Origin: Iris pallida
Lineage: Eukaryota; Streptophyta; Magnoliopsida; Asparagales; Iridaceae
Reading direction: 5' to 3'
Length of the DNA stretch: 64,000 nucleotides
Assembly (NCBI GenBank): GCA_029216955.1
Contig: JANAVB010006998.1
Span: 310,001 to 374,000, forward strand
Under the pieces are notes generated by a model. It searched no databases. It saw nothing but the letters and a program-made list of their open reading frames with translations, and was not told the origin of the DNA. Positions 46,875-57,578 of this stretch are shown in pieces (positions within the stretch are counted from its first letter, which is position 1; every line of letters begins with the position of its first letter). The position numbers and the translations under genes are program-made.

Positions 46875-47181
46875 AGCACCTCTCATGGCCAGCAGATCGT
46901 TGTAGCCGCCATTATGTGGGCCATGTGGAAGAATCACAACAAATTCAGATACGAAGGGTATCAATATTCGCCCAACCAGCTTATCCGGGAGGTGCTCTGT
47001 CAAACTCATAAGGTCAGCAGGCACTGCAATCACGGTCTCGAGGACTTCTGGCAGTCCATGCTCTCCTGATGTTTGTCTTGGGAGAGTTGGGAGCCTTCTT
47101 TTGTGTTATTTTTCATGTCTTCTTTTTGCGCTTACTTGTAAAGGCTTCGACATTTTACGCCTTTGATGAATAAAATAGGGG

Positions 47182-47183
<2 letters not shown>
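46875..47183 (+). pseudogene. LINE-1 ORF2 C-terminus and 3' UTR
   Basis: Continues LINE-1 after TE-E: a short Trp-rich segment (AAIMWAMWKNHNKFRYEG) ends at a TGA at 47067-47069. A 3' UTR of about 115 bp with AATAAA at 47169-47174 follows, then the (AT)n tail. The same C-terminal segment is present in LINE-2 on the other strand. Confidence 0.85.

Positions 47184-47250
<67 letters not shown>
47184..47250. repeat. (AT)n tract joining the 3' ends of two LINEs
   Basis: About 33 AT units. LINE-1 runs into it from the left and LINE-2, inverted, from the right. It replaces the usual poly(A) tail. Confidence 0.95.
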
Positions 47251-47252
<2 letters not shown>

Positions 47253-49372
47253 AAAGCCCCCTCTTTTATTTATTGTAAGACGCAAAAGGCTGAAGCATTT
47301 ACAAGTAAGCGCAAAAAACAAAAAAAGCAATACAGAAGGGACCTCTCCTGGCAACAATCAGGAGGATAGCACGTCCCAGAAGTTGTGGTGCCCGTGAGGG
47401 CAAAGCCTGCTGCTCTTTAGTATCTGGCGGATGATCTCCCTGTTAAGCTGGGTAACGAAGAGTTGGTGGCCTTCATATCTGGCTTTGTTGCGGTTCTTCT
47501 AGATGACCCACGTGGTGGTGGCTGCGGCGATCTGTTAGCAATGAGAGGCGTTAACCCAAGTGGCCAGAAGATCGGAGAAGCTCCCACCCTCCAATGCAAT
47601 ACTGCATCATTTGGCGATTGTTGTCTAGACGTTAACGGAGGACTCGCCGTTGCGAAAGGTGTGGTCGATCGATTCCGTCTGGGTATCGACGCAGCAGTGA
47701 CAAGCAAACGCAAGAGAGAATCATATAGTGATGAGGATGTCGTCAGTGGGTAGTTTATGGTGAACCGCTCTCCACACCAGGAAAGACCATTTCTTGGGGA
47801 TGCATGAGTTCCAAAAGGCTCCTAGGATGGGCCTGGGTGGGCCAACTCCGCGGACGATCCTACTAGCGGAGGAGACTGAGAAGTTGCCATTGGTATTGTT
47901 CGACCACTGGAGCTTATCTACATCCAAGCCGATCTTTAGTCCGGATTCCCAGAGGAGGTTTGAAGCTTCGTCCCCGGTCTAGTCCTGGACTCTGTTCCAG
48001 TTCCAGTCTATGTTGGAGCCCCATATTGCTCTGATTTTACTATTTATCGGAGCGATTGGGAGGCGGCGAATAAGGTTCGTTCCCATCCACCTTTTTTGGA
48101 AGATCTCAGACTCGTCTGATCCCAGCGTGAGTCTGATAATTGGTTCAGCCAAAGTTCGACCATTCAGGATTCTGTGCCAAGCCGCAGAGGATCTGGTATT
48201 GCTAATAGCACTGGCTGGGTGAATGTGCCTAAAATATCTAGCCTTCATGAAATACGCCCACAGGGTACGACTCACTCGGAGCTTCCACCATAGCTTCATG
48301 GAGAAGGCGTTCACGATGTGTGTCAGTCTCGTGAAACCCAAACCTCCTTCATATGTGGGTTTAGCCATGGAATCCCGGCTAGCCCAGTGATGTTTGTCTT
48401 TCGAGTTGTTGTGACCCCATAGGAAGTTAGCGAATAGATTCTCGATAGTGGTGAGAACCTTCTTGGGGGGGAGCAAGCTACTAGGGTATATATGGGTATG
48501 GATGAGAGAATGTGTTTAATCAGAACCATCTTTCCACGGGGGGATAGCGTTGTATTATGCCAGCCTTCCAATTTTTTCCCTAATTTTGCTCACTAGCTCT
48601 TCGAATATGGCCGCACTCGATTTGCCGTATACCAATGAACATCCGAGATAGGAGAAAGAAGGATATGCTACGAAGAAGGAGGTGATGTTAGTGAGGGTGG
48701 TAGCGTGATCCCTGTTGATATTATGGTGGACGTAAATCACGCTTTTGTTGGGGTTGACTCGTTGTCCGGAGCATCTGGCGTATCTTTGGAGTACGTTTTG
48801 AACCACCTCAACTGACCCGACGTCACCGAAGGAGAAGATGAGGATGTCGTCGGCATAGGCGAGTTGGGTGATGATCGGGCAGCCGATGGCAGTGTGAAAG
48901 TGCTTGAAATGTGGGGATCTCGGTATTTTGTTCAAGTTTCTGCTAAGGGCTTCTGCTGCAATGATGAATATAGTAGACGATAGCGGGTCGCCCTGTCTAA
49001 CTCCCCGACTGGATTTGAAGAACCCGTCCGCCTGGCCGTTAATGACCATGGAGAACCAAGAGTTGTTGATAGATCTCGAAATAATGTCGGTCCAGGTGGC
49101 CGAGAAGCCGACGGCTCGGAAGACCCAGATCATGAACTGCAAGTCCAGCCTGTCGTATGCCTTCTCTATGTCTAATTTAATGGCTATGTTTCCACCTCGG
49201 ACCAGGAATTTCATGCATGTGAATATTTCTTGGGCCAACATGATGTTGTCTTGAATGTTTCTGCCACGGACGAATCTGCTTTGCTCTTCGGAAATGATTT
49301 TGGAAAGAATAGTGGTCATTCATATAACCTTCGAGATGATCTTATTGGTGAATATGAATAGGCTGATAGGTC
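47251..49372 (-). pseudogene. LINE-2 ORF2 (reverse transcriptase to 3' end), truncated
   Basis: Same family as LINE-1, opposite strand. From its 5' side: PISL...TNKIISKVI (49372-49320, one TGG to TGA stop), and RT core 49319-48555 with RSRFVRG-type start, KLDIEKAYDRL, GVRQGDPLSS and AYADD (about 48860). A thumb/connection segment follows (48476-47979), then zf-RVT FWNSCIPKKWSFLVWRAVHHKLPTDD-type sequence within 47927-47721, a C-terminal segment, and a 3' UTR ending at 47251. The endonuclease and ORF1 are missing because TE-F begins at 49373; they should lie beyond TE-F, outside the window. Frames are broken several times. Confidence 0.88.
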
Positions 49373-49429
49373 TGTATAGAAGCATAGAAAAGAATAAAGA
49401 ATGGCCTATACGGCTCCGACAGAGAGATC

Positions 49430-49515
49430 ACCATGCGGCTCAGGATCCCCATGCGGCTCAGGATCCCCATGCGGCTCAGGAGTCTATGCGGCTCAAGGGT
49501 CCATGCGGCTCGGAT
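49430..49515 (+). repeat. CATGCGGCTCAGGATCCC tandem repeat (18-bp unit)
   Basis: Three regular copies followed by two spaced variants (CTATGCGGCTC, CCATGCGGCTC). Confidence 0.92.
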
Positions 49516-49726
49516 AGTTCAATGTGGCCCAAAAAGAAGCCACGTGGCCTTCAACAGTTCTTCTCTGTATTTCTGCAGTATTTAATGCCTTGACGGGTGC
49601 TCTGACAATGACAGCTACGACAGCTTTGACACAAAGATGCAATAATGACTGACATGATGGCGTGTCCCTAGGAAAGAGGAGAAAATCTCCTTACAGCTGG
49701 CAAAATCCAACAAATCCCGAGGCCAC

Positions 49727-49985
49727 TCCATGCGGCTGCTGCAGTTATGCGGCCGCCCACTTCATGCGGCTGTCCATCCACATACGGTCACCCACTTCAT
49801 GCGGCTGCCCATCCACATGCGGCTGCCCATCCCCATGCGGTTGCCTATTCCCATGCGGCTGCCTATCCCCATGCAGTTGCCCACTCCATGCGGCTGCTGC
49901 AGTTATGCGGCCGCCCACTTCATGCGGCTGCCCATCCACATGCGGCTGCCCATCCTCATGCGGTTGCATGCTTCATGCGGCTGAG
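49727..49985 (+). repeat. CATGCGGCTGCCCATCCA tandem repeat (18-bp unit)
   Basis: About 15 copies of ATGCGGC or one-base variants, mostly 18 bp apart. A higher-order duplication repeats the CCATGCGGCTGCTGCAG segment at 49730 and 49888. Confidence 0.92.
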
Positions 49986-50331
49986 AGGACCGCCTATATA
50001 CGGCTCTGCCAGGACGGTCCAGTTGAGACACGTAGCGCTCTTCGCGATAATTGAGACACGTGGCAGTCTTATCTTCCCTGATCAGATTTATTGCGATCGT
50101 CATAATTGCCCAGATCAAATCAAATCAAGCAAATTGGACACGTGGCAGGCTATCACAAATCACAAATATTCATGGCAATCAACATTTATTGTCTACAGAG
50201 ATTTGATGCAATCCACATTAATTATCTAGATTTGCTACAATCAGAATTAATGGCCCAGATTAATTGATCCTTAACCGCCGACTTCTCAAGGAGGCAATCA
50301 TTTGCAAACCCTAACGATCACACCCCCACTT

Positions 50332-50340
50332 CTATAAATA
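50332..50340 (+). promoter_or_regulatory. TATA box of TE-F LTR
   Basis: CTATAAATA. The same element is at 24680 in the related solo LTR. Confidence 0.7.
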
Positions 50341-50703
50341 GCTAGGTGCAATTCCCTTGCAAGAGAGAGAGGAGGCTGGAGAATTCAGGAGACAAGAGCG
50401 GACAAAGAGAGAGCACTGCAGAGACATCCAGAGATCTAGGGAGTCTCCCCACACGTCCAAGAGCATTTCTTCACCAGAGCCAAGGCTGCATCCGATCGTC
50501 CAAGGAGTAGGGCAGAGCTGCCGTCGCTTTCCCGAGCCTCTATCGTCACCCCCCAGAATCTAAAATAAACAATTGTACTTAGATTGCTGTACCTAGGTTT
50601 TCGTCCCTAGGCTTTCTTTGTACAAGCGAGTTTGTATTGTGAAGTAAAAGTCCAATCCTCCGATATAATTGTTCTGTTCTTTTATAATCAATGGCAAACA
50701 CGA

Positions 50704-50721
50704 TGGCGACTCTGCTGGGGA
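50704..50721 (+). promoter_or_regulatory. tRNA primer-binding site of TE-F
   Basis: TGGCGACTCTGCTGGGGA, three bases inside the LTR. It is of the type used by Tat/Ogre elements, usually assigned to a tRNA-Arg; I did not verify the tRNA. Confidence 0.75.
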
Positions 50722-50996
50722 CAAACTTCTCCACGGCTGAGAAGTTGGTGACGCAATCGGATGCAGCAAAACTTGGCTCCACACAACAGAAGATGGTCGT
50801 CCGCTTCGACCAACAGGCGTTTAAAGAAATGCTTTTCGACGGGAGCGCTGGCCCGGTCCAGAAGTGAACCAGCACAAAGAAGGCTCGCAGGAAGTGGAGG
50901 CCAAAATCATTTGCTCCTCCCCAAGCTCTGGACGAAGTACTCTCTGCTACCCAAGACGGCGAAGGCAACTCTCATGCGGCTCTACTTCAAGCCGTA

Positions 50997-51909
50997 GTGG
51001 ACTCTGCTGTCCCCAAGTTCGGCAGAGGAAAGCATTACGATGCTGGACTTACAGGGGCAAAGTGTGATTCTATGTGCCCCAGGAAGAAGCCGAACAAAGG
51101 CACTAGCTGCAGGCTGAACACTCATGCGGCCAAGATTGTCAGCCGCATGTATGATGTCCATGCGGTCGAAACTGCCAGCCGAACGCAGAGTACCCACGCG
51201 GCCAAGATTTCCAGCCGCATGGAGAAGACTTATGCGGCCGAGACTTCCAGCCGTATGAAGAAAGCCCATGCGGCTACGATTGGCAGCCGCATGAAGACTG
51301 TTGATTCCAACCGCATGCTATCTGCTCCACGTGGCTCAGTTTTCGATCGCCTCTCCTATGGTCCTGATCTCTCATGCTTCCGAGAAAATATGCCTGACTC
51401 TCTGCAGCACCACTTAGACTCTTCCTACTATGTGCCCTCACGTACTAGAGTGAAGAAGTCTAGGGCAGTACGAGCTTGGCGAGCTCTGTCTGCTGTCCCG
51501 ACCTCTGACCATCCAAGCGCTCCACATACTGTTATACGGGCCTCTGATGGAAAGTTGTACAGAAACACTCGAGTCCAGTCCCCGGCAGCAAACGGACAGA
51601 GTGGTTTCCAAAAGTCTCCCAAAGCCCAGGGAGCAAACATGGTCGTTCCAGACCCATCTGACTTGCGTGAGGTTATCCTCCATAAACGCAAGGAAAGAGA
51701 AGAGGCCTTGGTGTGCAAAGAATCCTCCTAAGGACATCACTGCACCCAAGTCATTGTCAACTGCTGTTGCAACAACGCGACGGTATGAGAAGACTGGCAA
51801 GCCGCCTTCCAAAGATTACAATAGCCGAGCTCAGAGGATGAGGCACCTCCCGTTGTCTCCTGCAACTCTACTCAGAAAATCCCTGCCGATGGAAGATGGA
51901 AGAAGATAA
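50997..51909 (+). pseudogene. TE-F leader ORF upstream of gag, with 12-residue repeats
   Basis: A frame open from 50997 to 51731 and continuing one frame over to 51909 precedes gag. Some Tat/Ogre elements have an extra ORF here, of unknown role. Residues about 42-103 are five 12-residue repeats of the form HAAKI-SRM, the translation of the 36-bp DNA repeat listed separately. The rest is basic and Ser-rich with no domain I know. The start is uncertain, since 50997 is simply the first possible codon. A real protein is possible, but the repeat may be conserved as nucleic acid. Confidence 0.45.
51122..51301 (+). repeat. 36-bp tandem repeat, each unit a CATGCGGC...GCCGCATG hairpin
   Basis: Five units at an exact 36-bp period. 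The best units have 8-bp arms CATGCGGC / GCCGCATG around an 11-nt loop; the others carry one or two changes. Confidence 0.92.
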
Positions 51910-52097
51910 ACATTTCCAGTCCAAAGATTTCAACCACTGTGACTAAGAAACTGTCGTCTAAACGGTTGTCCACTACCGGAGTTTTCTAAGGTACCCGTTC
52001 AAAAAAGAAATCTGCTACAGTAGGAAATTTATCATCCATATCACTGGGGGTTGCTGGAACTGGGGATAGCACTCCTCCGAACATCCACGACAATCCG

Positions 52098-54310
52098 ATG
52101 TTCCAAGAAGACGAGCCCGGGAAAAAAACTCTCCCATCAGATGCAGCAGATCCCGACGTCCCCGAAGACGTTCACAATTCCCTAGACGAAGCAAGCTCTG
52201 AAGCTGGGGGTACTATCCTTTATGAATCCGAACCAGAGAAGAACATTCCCACATACCCGGACGACTTCTCGGTACAGGGGTATGATTCGGAGGGCACGTC
52301 ATCCACCGTCCCTTCCACTTCTACTCATGTGAGGACGGCATTCATGACAAACGATGAACAAGATGGTCCCAGTGACCGCCAACACATCAACACTCTGGAG
52401 GCTATACTACGCACTTTGGTCAAATCGGTGGACGAGATCAAAGCAGCCCTCCCTACTCTGCAAGGAGGGATGCCTGGCCAAACAAACTTGGGTTCCGCGG
52501 TCAATGCGGACTCGAACTCAGCGGCACCAAACCTGGGCAATAATCCTCCTGAAATGTCGGCTTCTACCATTGCAGACGAGGCCAGGGAGGCAAGAAGAGA
52601 GGTCCAGGAGCTCCGGGCCATGTTCCATGCCCGAGAAAACTGCTAAAACCTTAGGATACGACAACCGTATCCCGCTGCATGGAGAGATGTTCCATTCCCA
52701 TCAAAGTATAAACCATTCCACATCAATCCATATGATGGGAAGACATCTGCAAGCAGGTACATCACCTACTTTGAGGTCACCACCGACCACCTGCCCCATG
52801 ACGATGCCATCCTTACACAATTATTCATCGGGGCATTGGAAGGGGTCGCCTTCGACTGGTACCGCAACCTGCCAGACAACTGCATCCACTCCTTCGCCAG
52901 CTTCAAGCGCATGTTCTTGGAGAGATTCTACGAAGTAGGACAGGACGTCACAATGTCCACCCTCATTGACGTCGTTCAGGGGAAGAAGGAGCTGACAAGG
53001 AACTATATTGAGCGGTTTCGCCAAACCGCAATGAAGTTGCCCTCTAGTAATCCAGATTCCTCCTTGATTGAAATTTGCCAAAAGAGACTGCTCCCAACAA
53101 TCAGCCTCTGGATGGGTGAAAGTCAATTCAAGGACTGGAAGACATTCATCATCAGTGCCACTAGCGTCGAAGACACGTTGAAGAAGGCTCGCCAACTGGG
53201 ATTGCACATCTCGGAGGGAGAGGACAAGGGCAAGTGCCCTAATACCAACAACAACAATGGTGGTAACTCCTCCAACAATCGGAAGAATAAGGGCAAGCAG
53301 GCTATGGTGGCCGACACAGCCCAGAAACCTGAGTCAAAACCAGCAGACAAGCAATGGCCGCAAATGACCTACTCCTTCAATGACGGCCATGTTAAGCCCA
53401 TCTTGGACATGCTCATACAAGGAGATAGAATTCAGCTCCCTCCACCAAGACGGAAACCTCGGCCGGCAGAAATGGAGAGCCCAAAGTACTGTCATTACCA
53501 CCGCTACGTCCACCTTGCTACACACGACTACTACCAACTGAAGTGATACATCCAACATCTCATCGATTCGAAGGCTTTGGCCATTGACTTCGAGGAGGTA
53601 ACCGTGGCAGCCAACATGGTGTCTGTATATTTTGACAACTTTCCTCCGACAGAGACTCAAGACGGCGTGGTACCCATCCCTCGGGCGACAATGGAGATTG
53701 CTAATCTTCCACCTCCTCGAGATCAAGCTACTGGTCTAGTACCCCTTACCACGGCACAAGGGAAGATCATGTGGGTCCATCCAGACTTGGTACCAGAAGT
53801 GACTCAGTCCACACCACCCTCTATTGGCAAGAAGGGGAGTAGAAAGGTCAGATCCTGCTGCACAATCTCGGCAGATGTCGAGGAAGCCGCAGCTGTCGTT
53901 ACTCGGTCTGGTGCTCAATCCCAACCTACACCAGATAACTCAACTGAAGAATATCAGTCGGCTACTGCTGACGCTCCGGGACCTTCTCAACTTCCGACAA
54001 CCGACAAGCCTAAGCCGAAGGAAACTCGCTTTGACAAATCCCTCCGAAAAGAGGTACCTCATGGGCTGGAAAGGCCCTACAACTTTGACATCTTGGCACA
54101 ATTGGCCAATACACCGGCCAAATTGTGATTATACGAGCACCTGAGACTCTCCAAGGATGTTCGCACGGCCTTGAGCGATGCACTCCAGAACGCCGACGCA
54201 TATCTAGCTCAGGTCCACCTCACGGGAGAGAGCCCGCCTACAGATCTCCAAAACAGCGCTTGTACATGAGCGATGCCCAATATTGTCTTCACTCCACAGG
54301 ATATGCTCAT
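52098..54310 (+). pseudogene. TE-F gag (Tat type), with in-frame stops
   Basis: One frame carries the capsid protein. It has an acidic N-terminus (52098-52640) and a retrotransposon gag domain (about 52660-53110) with GALEGVAFDWYRNLP, FKRMFLERF and YIERFRQTA. A Lys/Asn-rich linker follows, then a CHYHR...HDYYQLK segment (53490-53543) equivalent to the Tat CxxHR-H-DC motif, with the last Cys changed to Tyr, and a Pro-rich tail. In-frame stops are TAA at 52644, TGA at 53544 (Arg codon CGA in context), TGA at 54126 and TGA near 54267. Mostly C-to-T changes account for them. Gag forms the virus-like particle in the cytoplasm; this copy cannot be read through intact. Confidence 0.85.
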
Positions 54311-54317
54311 CAAAACC

Positions 54318-55250
54318 AACCTGCATGATCGTTCGTTATATTATACTAGATACATCGGCGACGTAAAGGTGGATTGAATGCACATTGATCCTGGTTCTTC
54401 CATAAGCATCATCCCGAAGGATCTATTACACCATCGTCACATTCCTATGCATCACCTGACGCCAACAAGCACCGCCATCAGCGGTTTTAATTCGGGCAGG
54501 AGCTACCCGATTGGAAAGATTCGCTTGAAGTGCCAAATTGGCGATCTTCAGTCAGAAGTGACCTGTTACGTCATAGATGCGGACACTTCCTACAATATCC
54601 TCCTGGGGTGCCCTTGGATACACGATTACATGATTGTGCCTTCCATGTTGCACCAGTGCTTCAAGTATATCGACAAACACGGCTTCGTGAGGATAGAATT
54701 TGTCGACATCGATCCCTTCAAAGTGGTCGAATCCTACTACTCAGACTCCTGCTTATACGAAAAGTCCAAGAGGCATCTTGGTGAAGGAGATGTGCAAGCT
54801 CGAACTGAGATGGCAACAGGATCAGAAGAACCTCTGACGATCCACCTCCGAGCTCGCAAACCTGGCAAGTCCGTACCCCTTACGACCGCTCTGCGTAAGG
54901 ATGCAATCAGCCTCTCGGCACAAGAAGGGCAAATGATAATCCAGCTTCCAAGGTCTGGCCAAGCGCCAAGACCCACAACGGAGCCACTGACAATCAGACT
55001 GCCTAGAGTCGGCCAGCCACAAACGGAGAAGCTCAATTCCTCTGATAAGCCAATGACGATACGTCTTCCCAAAAAGAATCGTCAGCTCGATGCAAAGTCT
55101 GGGGCTTCTAGCGAGCCAACCACTCCCGGCCCAGCATCCAGTACCAAACTGGGGGTCGCTAGTTTGCCAACGACTCTATGTTCTGCTCCACCAGCGGAAC
55201 CCCTGATGATCAAGTTACCCAAGTCATCCCCTCAGTTATATTATACAGGT
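54318..55250 (+). pseudogene. TE-F protease (retropepsin) and repeat-containing linker
   Basis: Aspartic protease similarity runs from about 54318. The active-site loop reads IDPGSSISIIP (54384-54416), the flap region follows, and a second conserved ILLGCPWIHD is at 54597-54626. An in-frame TGA at 54375 stands where Arg CGA is expected. After 54820 a linker holds at least four copies of (E/K)P(L/M)(T/M)I(R/K)LP(R/K), spaced by Pro/Thr-rich sequence. The frame shifts by one near 55245. Protease would cut the polyprotein during particle maturation. Confidence 0.75.
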
Positions 55251-56030
55251 GGTAGCCGAAGAAGAACCAGAACTAGCCAAGTATGTGGCTGCTCATACTG
55301 ATGTTCCATCTGCAGATGATGTAATCCCGCTAGAAAAGATACCTTACTTCATCAATAAAGGGCTATCTTTGAATTACATCGAGCTTAATAAGCTTTGTAC
55401 AATATATGCTATGGAACACGGTATAGGCGCTCACCTACACACACATGTGACAAATATTTACACCGCAAATCAGCTCACTCCCGTGGAAGACGTTTACCGC
55501 ATAATCGAGGGAGGGGATCATCCAATCATCTTCGGTCGGAAGAATCCACAGCCCTTCACCATAGAAGAAGTCGATCTTGAATCGGACGCCGGAAGACTGC
55601 CTCTCTATCTATATAGCCTCCAATCCAAATACCTCATACAGAAACAGGGTATGATCTGAAGACTACGCCAGGTTTGAACTACGGCACTGGTCGACGATTA
55701 CCTTTAAAGTCGCCGGTTCCGGCTGGCAAACCACAGGACTACTACAACAAGACCCGATACGGACTGGGATATGTTAAGCCTGCAACGACCCCTGAAATCT
55801 CAGATGAGGAATGCTACTGGCATTTACACTCAACCGGATCACCAATTTCTGATTCAGATATCAGCATCGGGGATGTATTCAGGCAAGTCCTGTCTGTCAA
55901 TATGGCATTCGCTGATGCTTACGAAGAAGGTGAAGACTTTCCTGAATTCCTCGAATTAGAGCCGTAGGCCCAACTACTGGATGCGCAATAGGAGAAGCGG
56001 TTTGAACAAAGAGAGCCTCCTACTGAAGAT
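55249..56030 (+). pseudogene. TE-F region between protease and RT
   Basis: The frame 55249-55659 encodes an acidic segment with no known domain. It then shifts to the RT frame at about 55660, which runs to TAG codons at 55965 and 55989 (both Gln CAG in context). The 55232-55248 sequence ending TTATACAG looks like a 3' splice site, and Ogre-type elements are known to have an intron near here, so the frameshift at 55245 could mark intron removal and not damage. Not testable from DNA alone. Confidence 0.5.
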
Positions 56031-56036
56031 GAGGTC

Positions 56037-57570
56037 ATGCAACTGGATCTCGGCAGCGACTCTTCTCCAGAACCAATCTTCGTTAGTAAAAACCTGACAG
56101 ACGAAGAGCGAGAATCGCTACTGGAACTCGTCAAAGAATACATTGATGTGTTCGCCTGGAGTTATGAAGACATGCCAGGGCTAAACCCCGACGTTCCTCT
56201 TCATAAGCTCAACATTCGGCCAGATGCAAAGCCAGTCAAACAACAGCAACGACGCTTCCGCCCAGGCATTATGGATGCGATCGAAGCCAAAGTCAACAAA
56301 CTGATAGCCAGCGGCTTCATTCGTGAGGAACAACATCCGGACTGGGTTGCCAACATAGTACCGATCCTCAAGAAAAATGGGAAGATTCGAATCTACATCG
56401 ACCTCCGTAATCTAAATGAGGTGTGTCCCAAAGATGAGTTCCCCCTCCCTATCACAGACATCATGATCGACAATACCTGTATCTTCGAACGTATGTTGTT
56501 CATGGATGGTTTCTCGAGGTGCAACCAAATCAAGATGTCCCCCGACGACGAAAAGCATACATCACTTCGAACACCAATTGGCACATTCTGCTACACGGTC
56601 ATGCCTTTCGGTCTAAAGAACGCTAGTGCCACCTATCAGAGAGCTATGAGCATCATCTTTAGAGACCACTTGTGCAAAATAGTAGAATGCTATGTTGACG
56701 ACATCACCGTCAAAAGCCGCTCTAAGGAAGATCATCTGCATGATCTAAGGACAGTGTTCGACCTGATGCGAGCGCACAATTTGAAAATGAACCCCACGAA
56801 ATCCTTCTTGGGCGTATCCAGCGGGAAGTTCTTAGGTTTCATCATCACCTCCCAGGATATCCACATAGACCCTGAGAAGACGAAGGCAATTATGGAGATG
56901 AGTCCCCCGAGAAATCTTCGAGAACTCCGAGGCCTTCAAGGGAGGTTAGCTTACATCAGGAGGTTCATCTCCAACCTCTCCGGGCGATGTCAGCCATTCA
57001 CCCATCTCATGAAGAAGGGCATCTCATTCGTATGGGACAAAGAATGCTAGCATGCCTTCGACAGCATCAAGGAATATTTGTCGAACCCTCCAGTTCTGGT
57101 AGCTTTGGTTGCTGGAAAACCATTCCTGCTCTATGTACGAGCAATGGAGCATTCCCTCGACATCCTGCTAGCACAAAATAACGATGCAGGCCATGAGCAA
57201 GCTATATATTACCTCAGCCGAATGATGATCGGGCCAGAGCATCGATATACCGCCGTGGACAAGGAATGTCTCGCCCTGGTATTCGCCATTCAAAAGACGT
57301 GACACTATGTCACGGGGCAAACCATACATGTGATATCACGAGTCAACCCCTTCAGGGTCCTCATAACGAAACCAGGGGCACTCAGCTCTCGTCTCGCTAC
57401 ATGGGCAATGTTACTGTCCTCCTACCATATGATCTTCGTCCCACAAAAAGATGTTAAAGGTCAAGCTCTGGCAGACTTTTTAGCAGCCCACCCAGGCTCG
57501 GAGTCGGCCAGAATATAAGAAAAAATCCCATATGAGATCGCCGACTCGCACACGACCTCTCACGATGATA
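56037..57570 (+). pseudogene. TE-F reverse transcriptase and RNase H
   Basis: RT spans about 56120-56910, with FIREEQHPDWVANIV, the KIRIYIDLRNLN motif, MPFGLKNASATYQR and the catalytic YVDD at 56691-56702. RNase H follows: PFLLYVRAMEHSLDILLAQ (about 57120), a YLSR motif and YTAVDKECLALVFAI (57249-57293). In-frame stops are TAG 57048, TGA 57300 and TAA 57516; the first two fit CAG and CGA codons after C-to-T change. The frame is otherwise unbroken across RT to integrase. It copies the RNA genome into DNA inside the particle. Confidence 0.92.
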
Positions 57571-57578
57571 TATGGCGA

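Larger units (their letters stand above)
49373..50700 (+). mobile_element. TE-F (Tat lineage) 5' LTR, 1328 bp
   Basis: Starts TGTATAGAAGCATAG exactly where LINE-2 similarity stops and ends ATGGCAAACA three bases before the primer site. The TATA box CTATAAATA is at 50332-50340, with transcription expected near 50365. U3 carries the CATGCGGC arrays. The 5-bp target on this side is AGGTC (49368-49372). The 3' LTR is not in the window. Confidence 0.85.
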
